From Streptococcus parasanguinis (GTDB lineage: Bacteria > Bacillota > Bacilli > Lactobacillales > Streptococcaceae), in the NCBI RefSeq assembly GCF_016648855.1, contig NZ_JACLQU010000006.1, positions 1 to 64,000 of the forward strand: a stretch of 64,000 nt of DNA. Direction: 5' to 3'. The notes beneath the pieces were generated by a model. It did not search any database, was not told where the DNA came from, and was given only the letters and a program-made list of their open reading frames with translations. Position 1 is the first letter of the stretch. Every line of letters starts with the position of its first letter. A program made the translations under genes and the position numbers. Shown piece after piece: positions 28,722 through 38,659 of this stretch.

Positions 28722-30076
28722 CCTTCTTCTCCAATCCTTGTCATCGATTTTGCCTTATTGACGGTTTCTTGGTATTCATTTTCAGCGATCGAATCATAAA
28801 CGATTCCTGCTCCGGCCTGCACATAAGCCTTCTTATTTTTGAGGATCATGGTTCGAATGGCAATAGCAAAATCGAGATCCCCCGTCACAGAGAGATAGCC
28901 AATAGCCCCCGCATAGACGCCTCGTTTCTCTTTTTCTGCCTCATAGATTCGCTTCATGGCTCGAATCTTGGGAGCACCCGAAACGGTCCCCGCTGGAAGA
29001 GTTGCCTTCAGAGCCTCAATGGAGGCTAGTCCAGGAAGTAATTGCCCCTTGACTACACTGGTCAGGTGCATGACATAACGGAAGAATTCCACTTCCATAT
29101 ATTTGGTCACTTCAACCGACCCATTTTGGGCGATACGCCCAATATCGTTTCGCCCTAGATCCACCAACATCCGGTGTTCTGCGACTTCTTTTGGATCCCC
29201 TGCCAAATCAGCTGCCAATTGCCGATCACTCTCTTCATCGAGCCCTCTGGGACGTGTGCCCGCAATGGGATTGGTCGTCACCACTCGGTCCTTGACCGAC
29301 ACCAGACTTTCCGGACTAGCACCGATAATTTGGTACTCCCCAAAATCATAAAAGTAGAGATAATTCGAAGGGTTGGTCACGCGCAAATTGCGGTAATAAT
29401 CTAGTGGTTTTCCTGAAAAATCAGCTGAAAAACGTTGACTGAGCACGCATTGGAACATATCTCCCTTTCGAATATAGTCCCGGGCTAGGGCCACCATTTC
29501 CTCAAACTCTTTTTGCTCCAAATGATTGTGGAAATGAAGCGCATGCAGGTCCTTGTCCTGAAACTCTTCTTTTGCAGGTCTTGCCAATTGTGCTAATACT
29601 TGCTCCAAGCTCGACGCTTGCTCTGCTTCACTCCGTCCACTATAGAGGTTCTCTTCCACCACATAGACCTTTTCCTTTTTGTGATCAAAAATCACATAGC
29701 TCTCATATAAGAAAAAGTGGAGATCTGGGGTGCCGATCGTATCTTCAGGAATGGAGCCAATGTTCTCATAGAGGCCAATCAAGTCATAGCCGACAAATCC
29801 AATCGCCCCACCGTTAAAAGGAAGTTCTTCTGAAGTTTTCGTTTTGATCGTGATGCGATTCAAAAAGTCCAAAGGATCCTCTTCAACAATTTGATCATTG
29901 TAATAGAGGACGCCATGTTCAAACTTGACTTCACTGACTGGCCGATAGGCTACAATTGAAAAACGCGCATTCTCTTTTTCACGAGGGATTGACTCCAAGA
30001 TCATTTTATGGGGCGCATCCAAACGCATATAAGCCAAAATTGGACTCAAAACATCAGCAGATAAAACTTTTTTCAT
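28718..30076 (-). CDS. trpE: Anthranilate synthase component I
   Basis: 452-residue chorismate-utilising enzyme making anthranilate with TrpG ammonia. Contains an N-terminal feedback-type segment ([20 protein letters not shown]), [17 protein letters not shown] and the C-terminal KSMTRIGEE. First structural gene of the trp operon, downstream of a T-box leader. Confidence 0.97.
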   Translation of the reverse strand: MKKVLSADVLSPILAYMRLDAPHKMILESIPREKENARFSIVAYRPVSEVKFEHGVLYYNDQIVEEDPLDFLNRITIKTKTSEELPFNGGAIGFVGYDLIGLYENIGSIPEDTIGTPDLHFFLYESYVIFDHKKEKVYVVEENLYSGRSEAEQASSLEQVLAQLARPAKEEFQDKDLHALHFHNHLEQKEFEEMVALARDYIRKGDMFQCVLSQRFSADFSGKPLDYYRNLRVTNPSNYLYFYDFGEYQIIGASPESLVSVKDRVVTTNPIAGTRPRGLDEESDRQLAADLAGDPKEVAEHRMLVDLGRNDIGRIAQNGSVEVTKYMEVEFFRYVMHLTSVVKGQLLPGLASIEALKATLPAGTVSGAPKIRAMKRIYEAEKEKRGVYAGAIGYLSVTGDLDFAIAIRTMILKNKKAYVQAGAGIVYDSIAENEYQETVNKAKSMTRIGEEG

Positions 30077-30189
30077 ATCAGAAACCTCTCTTTTAGAACT
30101 CTTTTATTCTAAGGAATTCCGCTGGCCCATGCTTTTCTTGCTAAGGCGATCAAGGGTATCCCACGATCTATTTGCGCTTTGGGATCAAT

Positions 30190-30221
30190 GTGCCTAAGCG
30201 CGCTTCGCTTGCTAAGGCACA
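30190..30221 (-). other. Extra hairpin between the T-box terminator and trpE
   Basis: TGTGCCT ... AGGCACA with an inner GCGC/GCGAAGC pairing, immediately past the T-box terminator in the transcribed leader. Unusual in length for a T-box trailer. Function not evident. Confidence 0.4.
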
Positions 30222-30228
30222 TAGAAAA

Positions 30229-30485
30229 GCCCTCACACAAAAACTGTGTGAGGGCGTAGTGTCCGCGGTGCCACCTCTTTTATAGGGAAAAATAGCTGGT
30301 CTTTCCCTACATCTCTATCTCCTCTATCAAGGAGTTGCACGGTAAGGGGTGCCAACCGAATTCACATGGGTTAGAATTCATTAATCATAACAGTCCAATT
30401 TTCATCAGTCGCTATTGCTTGTTCACAATTCCCACAAGCTCCCTGAAAATAGCTGACTCATTACTTTTCTGTTGCTACCATTATA
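30229..30485 (-). promoter_or_regulatory. Tryptophan T-box riboswitch of the trp operon
   Basis: Minus-strand leader with the conserved T-box AGAGGTGGCACCGCG (30263-30277) directly upstream of a terminator stem (GCCCTCACAC 30229-30238 with GTGTGAGGGC 30246-30255, then a T-run). A Stem I domain lies between about 30365 and 30480. The likely specifier codon is UGG (30395-30397, in GAAAATTGGACTG). Uncharged tRNA-Trp would favour antitermination. The specifier assignment is inferred from the regulated genes. Confidence 0.85.
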
Positions 30486-30507
30486 ACCCTTTTTCTTAGA
30501 AAGTCAA
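30480..30507 (-). promoter_or_regulatory. trp operon promoter
   Basis: Minus-strand -35 TTGACT (30502-30507), 16-nt spacer, -10 TATAAT (30480-30485), just upstream of the T-box leader. Confidence 0.75.
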
Positions 30508-30589
30508 TAAAATTTTTAGTCTTTTTTTATACTTTTTTCTACACTTATTTAATAAAATCAGCTCAAAGAGCCCGAGCGGCCCGTCCTTT

Positions 30590-30952
30590 TTATCCCAAAA
30601 ATAGAATACTCAATAAAGCTAAAATTGCAGGACCACCTTGGGTCAAGATAATCTTTTTATTGGCTGTCATCGCACCGTAGGCCGCAGCTCCAATAATAAA
30701 AAGCACAAAAATTGTAACAACTTCACTATTTTTAGAGACAAACAATCCATACAAGAGGAAGGCACCAATCAAGGCATTGTATATCCCTTGATTCTTAAAT
30801 AAAGAGGTCACAGATGGGCGAGCGAGTTCTTCTTTATCCATGTTGAAAACCCGACTTGTGGTATCAGATGTGGTTCTGATGCTCTCCAAATAAAAAATAT
30901 ACAAATGCTCCAGTGCAGCAAGACTTGCTAAAATAATCGTCAGTAATGACAT
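30590..30952 (-). CDS. DUF1304 family small membrane protein
   Basis: 120 residues with four predicted hydrophobic helices (SLLTIILASLAALEHLYIFY, GIYNALIGAFLLYGLFVS, VVTIFVLFIIGAAAYGAM, PAILALLSILFLG). Matches DUF1304 in pattern, function unknown. 15 nt downstream of the marR-like gene and surely co-transcribed, so probably controlled by that regulator. Confidence 0.8.
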   Translation of the reverse strand: MSLLTIILASLAALEHLYIFYLESIRTTSDTTSRVFNMDKEELARPSVTSLFKNQGIYNALIGAFLLYGLFVSKNSEVVTIFVLFIIGAAAYGAMTANKKIILTQGGPAILALLSILFLG

Positions 30953-30967
30953 CGTAGATTCCCCTTT

Positions 30968-31396
30968 TTATTCAACTGTTATTTGTTCAATGCCAGATAC
31001 TAATTTGTCCAGCAGGTAAGAAAATTGCTCTTGTTCTTGAGCAGTCAAAATCCGACTCATCTGTTCTTTCACCGCCACATGATAGCGAGGGGGATGTTTG
31101 ACCAAACGATTATAGGCCGTATCCGTCAAATGAATTAAGATTTCCCGCTGATTCTTTGGATTTCGACTCCGATGGACAAATCCTTCCTTTTCTAATATTT
31201 TGAAATGTCGGGTTAAAGCCGCTGGATCAATCTGCAAGCGCTCCTGAACCGCGATCTGATTGCAAGGCGCTTGTTCTAACAAATCCTGCAAGATTTGGTA
31301 ACGTGTTAAGCTAATCCCTAGGCGCTTTTCAAATAACTGTGTAGTTGATTGATCTGCCAAGCGTAGTTGGTAGAGCAAATCATTTATTTCTGCCAT
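30968..31396 (-). CDS. MarR family transcriptional regulator
   Basis: 142-residue winged-helix repressor. RYQILQDLLEQAPCNQIAVQ leads into the recognition helix region DPAALTRHFKILEKEGFVHR, and the wing follows with RNPKNQREILIHLTD. The start at 31396 has AGGAAGG upstream. Two palindromes in its own upstream region suggest autoregulation. Ligand unknown. Confidence 0.87.
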   Translation of the reverse strand: MAEINDLLYQLRLADQSTTQLFEKRLGISLTRYQILQDLLEQAPCNQIAVQERLQIDPAALTRHFKILEKEGFVHRSRNPKNQREILIHLTDTAYNRLVKHPPRYHVAVKEQMSRILTAQEQEQFSYLLDKLVSGIEQITVE

Positions 31397-31416
31397 GTCC
31401 CTTCCTCTATTCATTT

Positions 31417-31443
31417 TTGATAAATCAATAATTGACTAATCAA
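31417..31443 (-). promoter_or_regulatory. Twin operators for the MarR-type repressor
   Basis: Two 12-bp palindromes of the form TTGA-N4-TCAA (31417-31428 and 31432-31443), 15 bp centre to centre, directly upstream of the marR/DUF1304 pair. Confidence 0.6.
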
Positions 31444-31499
31444 TTATAAAACATTTCATATCCTCTGGCAAGAAAAAGAGCTTGCACTATTCTTTCACA

Positions 31500-31597
31500 C
31501 AAAAAAAGCCGCCTGATTTGGCGACTCTTAGGGAGATTATTATGAAAAAGAAAAGTTTTAGGATTTTTCTAAACAAAGTTAGGAGGTCTTTGTTTAT
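31500..31597 (-). ncRNA. csRNA (CiaR-dependent small RNA), copy A
   Basis: Transcript of about 98 nt inferred from promoter and terminator. The 5' hairpin AAACAAAG/CTTTGTTT presents ACCTCCTAA in its loop. A single-stranded stretch with TCTCCCTA follows, then a terminator (GTCGCC/GGCGGC and a run of Ts). Two anti-Shine-Dalgarno segments between two hairpins are the csRNA architecture known from streptococci. The promoter shows the CiaR repeat. Reading the opposite strand as a 22-codon ORF is an artefact of the anti-SD complement. Confidence 0.85.
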
Positions 31598-31603
31598 GCT
31601 TCT

Positions 31604-31636
31604 ATTATAGCGGACATTTCTTAAAGAAAGCTTACG
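31604..31636 (-). promoter_or_regulatory. CiaR-type promoter of csRNA copy A
   Basis: Minus-strand CGTAAG-N5-TTTAAG direct repeat (31620-31636), exactly 10 nt before TATAAT (31604-31609), the spacing described for CiaR-activated promoters. The first half-site is degenerate. Confidence 0.75.
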
Positions 31637-31664
31637 ACTTTATTTCAAAATGAAAACAAATTCT

Positions 31665-32294
31665 TTACAGATTCTTTTCAGCGTTTAAAATAGCTGGGAT
31701 ATCTAGTAAGGTGTTCATCTGATGATTGCCTTGATAGTCAGACGTCAAGAAATTGATACTCTGAATCTGGCTATTTCTTGCAAAGTCAATATCCAGGCTC
31801 CGATCCCCAATATAGTAGGTATTTTCTGGCTCCAACCCGTACTTCTCCATCAGATACATGGCAGCTTCTGGGTCAGGCTTGCGGGCAAAACCACTTTGAC
31901 TGGTCAAAATCTCTGTAAAAAAAGATTCCAAACCCAAGTCCCGTAGGATGACAAAGGCATTCTCTCCCTTATGGGTATAGACAAACTGCTCAATTCCAGC
32001 TTCTTGTCCCCAGGATAGGACATCACGCGCCCCATCCATCAGAAGGACCTGGGCATTTTTCTCTGCTAGACTTTCAGCTCGGCGATGATTCAAGTCAGTC
32101 ACATCCAGATGATACTCCTCCGCCACGGCTACTAAAAGATCTTGAACCGAATGCTTCAAGATGAAATCTTTAATGCTGGCTCGGTCAAACGGAAGCTGAT
32201 AAGTTGCATAGGTCTCCTCAAGACCTGCCAGAATAGCATCATAGGAATCCAGCAAGGTCCCATCCAAATCCCAAATAAAGGCTCGTTTTGTCAT
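31665..32294 (-). CDS. HAD superfamily phosphatase
   Basis: 209 residues. Motif I IWDLDGTLLDSY (nucleophile Asp near residue 9), motif II Thr in FVYTHKG, motif III/IV region KPDPEAAMYLMEKYG and YYIGDRSLDIDFA. Phosphoglycolate-phosphatase-like subfamily, substrate unknown. Overlaps the upstream MATE gene by 4 nt. Confidence 0.88.
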   Translation of the reverse strand: MTKRAFIWDLDGTLLDSYDAILAGLEETYATYQLPFDRASIKDFILKHSVQDLLVAVAEEYHLDVTDLNHRRAESLAEKNAQVLLMDGARDVLSWGQEAGIEQFVYTHKGENAFVILRDLGLESFFTEILTSQSGFARKPDPEAAMYLMEKYGLEPENTYYIGDRSLDIDFARNSQIQSINFLTSDYQGNHQMNTLLDIPAILNAEKNL

Positions 32295-33568
32295 TTTTTC
32301 TCTCCTACTTTTCGTCTATATAGCTGACTCAAAAATAGCCAACGAAAGCCATTGTCGAGCAAGGTCCCAGTCCAGACCCCTGGAAGGCCAAAGCCAAGAG
32401 TTACTCCAAGCAGATAACCGGCTCCAATTCGAATGACCCACATGCCAATCGTCGTTGCATAAAATGGAAGCTTCCCATTTCCCAAGCCTTGCCAAACAGC
32501 TGTATAGATGACCGTTCCTGCTGTAAAGGGCGTTCCCAACAAAGAAAAGAGGACAACCGACAGGCTAGCTTCTACCGCTTTCACATCTTGTGTGTAGAGA
32601 TGGGTCAGAAGGGTGCCACCAAAAAAGATACTCAGAGCAATGGGCAACATCAACACAAAGGATAAGCAGTAAGACTGCTTTCGAAGGCGGGCAATCTGCT
32701 CAAGATCACCTTCACCCAAGCTCCGTGCTACGAGCATGACCGTCGCTGTGGCCACCCCAAACACAGGCATGTAGTTAAACTGGGTCAAGGTCTCTCCGAT
32801 GGCATTTCCTGCGACTGCCTCGGTCCCAAAAGCAACCACGATCGCAATGATCACCACATCTCCGGCCCGCATCATCAGCCGCTCTCCGGCAGCTGGAAGT
32901 GCTAAGTTCAAGAGCTTACGATCCAATCCCCAACGAAGGGGGGCAAAGGGTAGCTGGACCTTTTGCCACAAGAGGATAACACCAACCAGACGGGCTAGCA
33001 CAGTCCCCAAAGCTGCTCCGACAATTCCCCAACCAAAAAGGAAAATAGCCACAGAGGAGAATAGAGCATTTAAAACATTGGTCAACAAGCTGACATACAT
33101 GGGAAGCCGTGGATTGTTGGCCACCCGAACCAAGGAGCCCAAGGTCGTCATCAAGCCTAAGAGAACAATGGTCCCGCCGACCAAGGAAAGGTAAATCCCC
33201 CCACTTTCGGCGACTGCAGCTTCCGTTCCCAACAGCGAAATCATCTGGCGTCCAAATAACAGCGAAGCCCCTCCTAAGAGAGCACTCAACAACAAGGTCA
33301 CCTTTAGGGACTCTGTCGCATGGTAGGCAATGTGGTCTTGATTTTTTTCACCCAAACTTTTGGACATGACACTGGCAACTGCCGCACCCAGTGCCAAAAA
33401 GATGGCCTGATAGATGGTGATGATGTTTCCTGCGACGGAAACACCTGAAATGGCAATCAAGCCCAGGTGAGCCACTAAATAAGAGTCCACCATGCCCATC
33501 AGCATTTGTAAGAAATTTTCACCCATGGCAGGAAGGGCGATATTTAAGATTTTTTTGTATGAATTCAT
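32291..33568 (-). CDS. MATE family efflux transporter
   Basis: 425 residues, about 12 transmembrane helices in two halves (ALPAMGENFLQMLMGMVDSY opens the first, LNLALPAAGERLMMRAGDVV the second, the MATE internal repeat). Likely a cation-coupled drug or metabolite exporter. Substrate not predictable. Confidence 0.9.
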   Translation of the reverse strand: MNSYKKILNIALPAMGENFLQMLMGMVDSYLVAHLGLIAISGVSVAGNIITIYQAIFLALGAAVASVMSKSLGEKNQDHIAYHATESLKVTLLLSALLGGASLLFGRQMISLLGTEAAVAESGGIYLSLVGGTIVLLGLMTTLGSLVRVANNPRLPMYVSLLTNVLNALFSSVAIFLFGWGIVGAALGTVLARLVGVILLWQKVQLPFAPLRWGLDRKLLNLALPAAGERLMMRAGDVVIIAIVVAFGTEAVAGNAIGETLTQFNYMPVFGVATATVMLVARSLGEGDLEQIARLRKQSYCLSFVLMLPIALSIFFGGTLLTHLYTQDVKAVEASLSVVLFSLLGTPFTAGTVIYTAVWQGLGNGKLPFYATTIGMWVIRIGAGYLLGVTLGFGLPGVWTGTLLDNGFRWLFLSQLYRRKVGEKK

Positions 33569-33576
33569 GAGTATAT

Positions 33577-33598
33577 AAAAGAGCCAAACGGCTCTTTT
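33577..33598 (-). terminator. thrC terminator
   Basis: AAAAGAGCC/GGCTCTTTT stem with a 4-nt loop in the short gap between the thrC stop and the MATE start. Confidence 0.8.
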
Positions 33599-33618
33599 GA
33601 TCTTTCTAATACAGAAAA

Positions 33619-35103
33619 TTAAAGTCCCAAGTAGTCTTCTACGGCTGCTTGCATGTCTTTGGCTGCCACGCTTGTACGATGGCGAACCGGTGCAGTTTCA
33701 AGGCCGTCTACAGCCGGTGGCACAGGAACACCTGAGAGTGTGTGTAATTTAGCCAAGGCTTCGAAATCACCTAGACCTGTCTCGCCTGTCACCGCTTCTA
33801 CTGCTACCACTGGGAATTTATAAGGACTTGCTGTAGAGGCAATGACTGTTTTAGCAGTATCTCCTGTTTGGCTCCGGTATTTTTGATAAACGGCTGATGC
33901 TACGGCTGTATGAGGGTCTTCGATGTAATCAGACGTTTCATAGACCCGCTTGATCTCTGCAGCGGTTTCTACTTCATCTGCGTATGCAGCCGCAAACAAA
34001 TCTAAGATGTCTGCATCAAAGTTGAACAATTGGTACTGACCTGTTGCAACAAGGCTTTCCATCAATTCTTTGGTCTTTGTGGCATCATTGCCTACCAAGT
34101 GGAAAATCAAGCGTTCCAAGTTTGAAGAGACCAAAATATCCATCGATGGGCTAGTGGTCACCTTGAACTCACGTTTCTTATCATAGACATGTGTTTTGAA
34201 GAAGTCTGTCAAGACATTGTTTTCATTTGACGCACAGATCAATTTCCCAACTGGAAGACCGATTTGTTTGGCATAGAAAGCTGCCAAGATATTTCCAAAG
34301 TTTCCTGTTGGGACGGTAAAGTTGACTTTTTCTCCCGCTGTGATTTGGCCTGTCTTCACCAATTGCGCATAGGCGTATACGTAATAGACAACCTGAGGCA
34401 CCAAACGACCAATGTTCATAGAGTTGGCTGATGAGAATTGCATCTTGTTGGCTGCTAATTTTTCACGGAGCGCCACATCATTGAACATGTGTTTGACATT
34501 GGTTTGGGCATCGTCAAAGTTTCCATCGATGGCGATGACATGGGTATTGTCCCCCGTTTGAGTCGTCATTTGCAATTCTTGCACCTTGCTGACACCATCT
34601 TTTGGATAAAAGACAATGATCTCTGTCCCTGGAACATCGGCAAAACCTGCCATCGCAGCTTTTCCTGTATCTCCAGAAGTCGCCGTCAGGATGACAATTT
34701 TATTTTCCAGACCGTGCTTTTTAGCTGCTGTTGTCATAAAGTAAGGCAAGATCGACAAAGCCATATCTTTAAAGGCAATGGTGGAACCGTGGAAGAGCTC
34801 CAAGTTGTATTGTCCATCGAGTTTGACAAGCGGAGCAATAGCTGGGGTATCAAACTTGCTGTCATAAGCATGAGAAATACAGTAGTCTAACTCTTCTGCT
34901 GTAAAGTCGTCCAAAAAGGCTGACAAAACAAGCTTGGCCACTTCTTGGTAAGAAGCATCTTTGAGGGTATCAAAATCCAGCTCTACTTGAGGATAAGAGA
35001 CTGGAGTAAACAAACCGCCATCTGTCGCCAATCCTTGAAGAATGGCTTGACTAGCTGTTACAGTATTTTTTTCATCTCGTGTTGATTGATAAACTAATGT
35101 CAT
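33619..35103 (-). CDS. threonine synthase thrC: Threonine synthase
   Basis: 494-residue PLP enzyme converting O-phosphohomoserine to threonine, of the longer (yeast-like) class. The PLP lysine lies in GSTIAFKDMALSILPYF, and TATSGDTGKAAMAGFA and TVPTGNFGNILAAFYAKQIG are conserved. Monocistronic, with a -10 TATAAT at 35136-35141. Confidence 0.95.
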   Translation of the reverse strand: MTLVYQSTRDEKNTVTASQAILQGLATDGGLFTPVSYPQVELDFDTLKDASYQEVAKLVLSAFLDDFTAEELDYCISHAYDSKFDTPAIAPLVKLDGQYNLELFHGSTIAFKDMALSILPYFMTTAAKKHGLENKIVILTATSGDTGKAAMAGFADVPGTEIIVFYPKDGVSKVQELQMTTQTGDNTHVIAIDGNFDDAQTNVKHMFNDVALREKLAANKMQFSSANSMNIGRLVPQVVYYVYAYAQLVKTGQITAGEKVNFTVPTGNFGNILAAFYAKQIGLPVGKLICASNENNVLTDFFKTHVYDKKREFKVTTSPSMDILVSSNLERLIFHLVGNDATKTKELMESLVATGQYQLFNFDADILDLFAAAYADEVETAAEIKRVYETSDYIEDPHTAVASAVYQKYRSQTGDTAKTVIASTASPYKFPVVAVEAVTGETGLGDFEALAKLHTLSGVPVPPAVDGLETAPVRHRTSVAAKDMQAAVEDYLGL

Positions 35104-35283
35104 GACTGTTTCATTCCTTTACTAGTAGTCTTCTCATTATATCATAAATGTCAGAAAATTTAACGGCTTTTCGCCAAATCTTGGCAAAGGACGGCAAACA
35201 GAAGCTAGATAAAAGAGAGCAGGCGCAACGACTTTGCTCCTACTCCCATGCGAATCTGTTTTTCAGGTGTCTGCAAGACTTGA

Positions 35284-36567
35284 TCAAGCCAATCCCAACT
35301 CTGCTAAAACAGATGGGAAGTCTTTCTTCAAGCTTTCAAGAGCTACCGTTACTTCTTGACGAGTTTGGTTATTTTTCACAGTAACTTGACCGCTCTCAAC
35401 TTCACTACTTCCTAAGGTAATCAAGGCTTTGGCCGCAAAGACATCTGCTGACTTAAATTGTGCCTTGAGCTTGCGTCCAAGGTAATCACGTTCTGCCTTG
35501 AAACCTTGGATTCGAAGGGCCTGAACCAAGCTAAGCGCTGCTTCATTGACCTCATCTCCTAGGACAGCGATATAGGCATCTAAGCCTGTTTCGATCGGTA
35601 ATTCAATGCCTTTCTTTTCAAGAACGAGAAGGATCCGTTCCACACCGATACCAAATCCAAAACCAGCAGTCGCAGGGCCACCGAAGTATTCAACCAACCC
35701 ATCATAACGACCACCCGCACAAACTGTCAATTCATTGCCTTCAATTTCTGTAATGAACTCAAAAATCGTGTGGTTGTAGTAATCTAAGCCACGCACCATA
35801 TTGGTATCGATGACATAGGCTACACCTAAGTCTTCTAACATCCGACGAACTGCATCAAAATGCGCTTGGCTTTCTTCATCTAGATAGTCTAGGATGGAAG
35901 GGGCCTGTTCAACCGCGGCCTTGTCTTCTTTTTCTTTTGAATCCAAGACACGAAGCGGATTTTCTTCTAAGCGACGTTGGCTGTCCTTAGACAATTGATC
36001 CTTCATTGGCAAGAGGTAATCAATCAAGGCTTGACGATAAGCCTGACGACTGGCAGGGCTTCCCAAGGTGTTCAAGTGCAAGGTTACATTGTCAATCCCT
36101 AGTTCTTTCAGGAATTGCGCTGCCATGGCAATGGTTTCGACATCCGTTGCAGGATTGCTCGATCCAAAGCATTCTACCCCAATTTGGTGGAATTGACGCA
36201 AACGACCTGCTTGAGGACGTTCGTAGCGGAACATTGGGCCTATGTAATAGAACTTACTTGGTTTTTGTACCTCAGGCGCAAAGAGTTTATTTTCTACATA
36301 GGAGCGGACAACAGGAGCTGTCCCTTCTGGACGAAGCGTGATATGACGGTCTCCCTTGTCATAGAAGTCATACATTTCTTTGGTAACGATATCCGTCGTA
36401 TCCCCTACTGAACGGCTGATGACTTCATAATGTTCGAAGATCGGTGTGCGGATTTCATCATAATTGTATCGCGCAAAGACCTTGCGTGCAAAGCCTTCTA
36501 CATATTGCCATTTCGCTGAATCGCCAGGAAGGATATCCTGGGTCCCTTTTGGTTTTTGTAATTTCAT
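35284..36567 (-). CDS. hisS: Histidyl-tRNA synthetase
   Basis: 427-residue class II aa[22 protein letters not shown], motif 2 [20 protein letters not shown], histidine-A loop [12 protein letters not shown] and [15 protein letters not shown]-terminal anticodon-binding domain from about residue 330. Start set at 36567, which is the family N-terminus. A longer ORF from 36654 is not homologous. No T-box leader is seen. Confidence 0.96.
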   Translation of the reverse strand: MKLQKPKGTQDILPGDSAKWQYVEGFARKVFARYNYDEIRTPIFEHYEVISRSVGDTTDIVTKEMYDFYDKGDRHITLRPEGTAPVVRSYVENKLFAPEVQKPSKFYYIGPMFRYERPQAGRLRQFHQIGVECFGSSNPATDVETIAMAAQFLKELGIDNVTLHLNTLGSPASRQAYRQALIDYLLPMKDQLSKDSQRRLEENPLRVLDSKEKEDKAAVEQAPSILDYLDEESQAHFDAVRRMLEDLGVAYVIDTNMVRGLDYYNHTIFEFITEIEGNELTVCAGGRYDGLVEYFGGPATAGFGFGIGVERILLVLEKKGIELPIETGLDAYIAVLGDEVNEAALSLVQALRIQGFKAERDYLGRKLKAQFKSADVFAAKALITLGSSEVESGQVTVKNNQTRQEVTVALESLKKDFPSVLAELGLA

Positions 36568-36737
36568 AGCCTTCATCCTTTGTCTTACTTTTGCCTCTAT
36601 TTTACCACAAATTCGAAGAGAAATGGAGACTGGACCGAATTTCCTTTGTCCCACACGTTTAAATCATCGTTCTCTTCTTGCCTTATCAGCCGAATTATGA
36701 GAAAATGGAAGCCATACTACACTGAAAGGATCTTGCG

Positions 36738-37079
36738 ATGAGAGAGGATATCAAAATCAATGACCGCGCCCTCGCACTAGAGAAGCCGTTAATCGAAAAA
36801 TTGGAGCTTGTATTTGATACCGACGTTGAGTTAGATGTCTATAACCTAGGACTGATCTACGAGATCCATCTAGATGAAGCCGGTACTTGCAAGGTGGTTA
36901 TGACCTTCACCGATACGGCTTGTAGCTGTGCTGAGAGCCTTCCGATCGAAATCGTCGCTCGCCTAAAAGAAATTGAGGGGATCGAAGATGTCAAGGTCGA
37001 AGTGACCTGGTCACCCGCTTGGAAAATTACACGAATCAGCCGATACGGGCGCATTGCCCTTGGCCTTCCACCACGATAA
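36738..37079 (+). CDS. Metal-sulfur cluster assembly factor (DUF59/MIP18 family)
   Basis: 113-residue SufT/PaaD-like protein acting in maturation of iron-sulfur proteins. DVYNLGLIYEIHLDEAGTCK, the cysteine-bearing MTFTDTACSCAESLP, and VTWSPAWKITRIS are typical. Divergent from hisS, with GAAAGGA upstream of the ATG, and closed by the terminator at 37149-37199. Confidence 0.87.
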   Translation: MREDIKINDRALALEKPLIEKLELVFDTDVELDVYNLGLIYEIHLDEAGTCKVVMTFTDTACSCAESLPIEIVARLKEIEGIEDVKVEVTWSPAWKITRISRYGRIALGLPPR

Positions 37080-37148
37080 CAATCATTACCATTTAAGAAA
37101 CGCAGTCAACTAATGAAGGAAGGCCTCTTCGGAAATCCGATCCACAAT

Positions 37149-37199
37149 AAAAAACGAGGAACACCAGCTCTACCACCAGAGTCTGTTCCTCGTTTTTTT
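37149..37199. terminator. Bidirectional terminator
   Basis: AAAACGAGGAACA pairs with TGTTCCTCGTTTT around a partly paired loop, with T-runs on both strands. Serves the DUF59 gene (plus) and the uracil permease gene (minus). Confidence 0.85.
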
Positions 37200-37242
37200 A
37201 TGATGATTGAATCCATTAAAACTTTTTCACTACCAGAATGTA

Positions 37243-38517
37243 CTAAGCCTCGTCAGCTTTTGGTTCTGGAAGAATTTGATACAACACAATCCCAAGAATG
37301 GTTGACGTTGCGACACCCGTGATTTGAAGACCACCGAGGTCAATCATCAAACCACCGATCCCTGATACCAAGATCACACTAGCAATCAAGAGATTCTTTT
37401 TATTATCAAAATCAATCTTATGTTCAACTAAAATTTTCAAACCGCTAGCAGCGATCACCCCAAAGAGGGCAATAGACAACCCTCCCAATACAGGAGTTGG
37501 AATAGAGTGCAAGAGTGCTGATAGCTTCCCAATAAAGCTCATGACAACCGCAATCACTGCTGCGCCTGAAATAACGTAAACTGAGTAGACCTTACTAAGG
37601 GCCATAACCCCAATGTTTTCCCCATAAGAAGTTACCGGAGGAGCTCCAAAGAATCCGGCAATAATCTGTGCCAAGCCATCACCAGTAAGCGTATGGTCAA
37701 GCCCTGGATCCTTAAAGTAATCACGCTCAGTCAAACTATTTAAAACCATGAGGTGCCCAAAATGTTCCGTCATGGTCACAAAGGCAATCGGAGCCATGGT
37801 CAAAATCGCACTTGGATAGAGCTTAAAGCTATAATCCACAAATGGAATGTCAAAGTTTGGAACTTGAATCCAATGCGCCGCACTTACCTCTGAGAAATTG
37901 ACAAAACTATGTCCTGTCATCAAACCAAGAGCCAATGAGAAAATATAGCCCACAATTAATCCAAGTAAAATTGGGACGACACCGACAATCTTCTTGCCAT
38001 ACATGTTAAATAGGATGACCGCAAAGAGGGTCACCATCGAAATCAATAGAGCATAACCGCTATAGCTTTTATTTAAGGTTGTCGCATCAGTGACTGCATT
38101 CGCCGCAAGACTCAAACCAATTACCATGATAATGGGACCAACCACGATTGGTGGAAGGACCTTATTAATCCAATCTTTACCCGCATGCTTAACAATCAGA
38201 GCTACAAACAAGTAGACCAAGCCACCCGCCATAGCACCTTGCGCAACTGCTGCGATTCCATCTGACTTCATCAGCATCTGCATAGCAGCAATATAAGCAA
38301 AACTAGACCCCATATAAGCAGGAATCTTATACTTGGTCACTGTCAAGTGAGCCAAGGTCCCCAAACCAGATGAGAACAAAGCAATGGCAGGATCAATCCC
38401 AACCAAAATCGGCACCAGCACTGTCGCCCCAAACATGGCAAACAAATGCTGGAAAGATAAACCAACCAATAAACCAGGTTTTGGCATATCATTCACATCA
38501 TATTTAACGTCATTCAC
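37243..38517 (-). CDS. uraA: Uracil permease (NCS2 family)
   Basis: 424-residue nucleobase:cation symporter, about 14 TM segments. GLSFQHLFAMFGATVLVPIL at the start, the TMTEHFGHLMVLNSL helix and the substrate-binding GFFGAPPVTSYGENIGVMAL are UraA/PyrP signatures. A PyrR attenuator upstream supports uracil as substrate. Often called pyrP in streptococci. Confidence 0.93.
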   Translation of the reverse strand: MNDVKYDVNDMPKPGLLVGLSFQHLFAMFGATVLVPILVGIDPAIALFSSGLGTLAHLTVTKYKIPAYMGSSFAYIAAMQMLMKSDGIAAVAQGAMAGGLVYLFVALIVKHAGKDWINKVLPPIVVGPIIMVIGLSLAANAVTDATTLNKSYSGYALLISMVTLFAVILFNMYGKKIVGVVPILLGLIVGYIFSLALGLMTGHSFVNFSEVSAAHWIQVPNFDIPFVDYSFKLYPSAILTMAPIAFVTMTEHFGHLMVLNSLTERDYFKDPGLDHTLTGDGLAQIIAGFFGAPPVTSYGENIGVMALSKVYSVYVISGAAVIAVVMSFIGKLSALLHSIPTPVLGGLSIALFGVIAASGLKILVEHKIDFDNKKNLLIASVILVSGIGGLMIDLGGLQITGVATSTILGIVLYQILPEPKADEA

Positions 38518-38659
38518 GATCGTAAAAACCTCCTAAAATTAAGATGCGACAAGCTATGGCTGAACAAAAACATCTACCTTCGATGACCAAATCGTAAGGA
38601 TGCACTCCCTGCTTCCATCATCGACGATTTCTTTTTTATCAAACCACTTTTCAACTATA

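Noticed and set aside
35148-35384. 78-codon plus-strand ORF between thrC and hisS.
   Set aside because: More than a third lies antisense to the hisS C-terminus, there is no Shine-Dalgarno, and the start overlaps the thrC promoter region.
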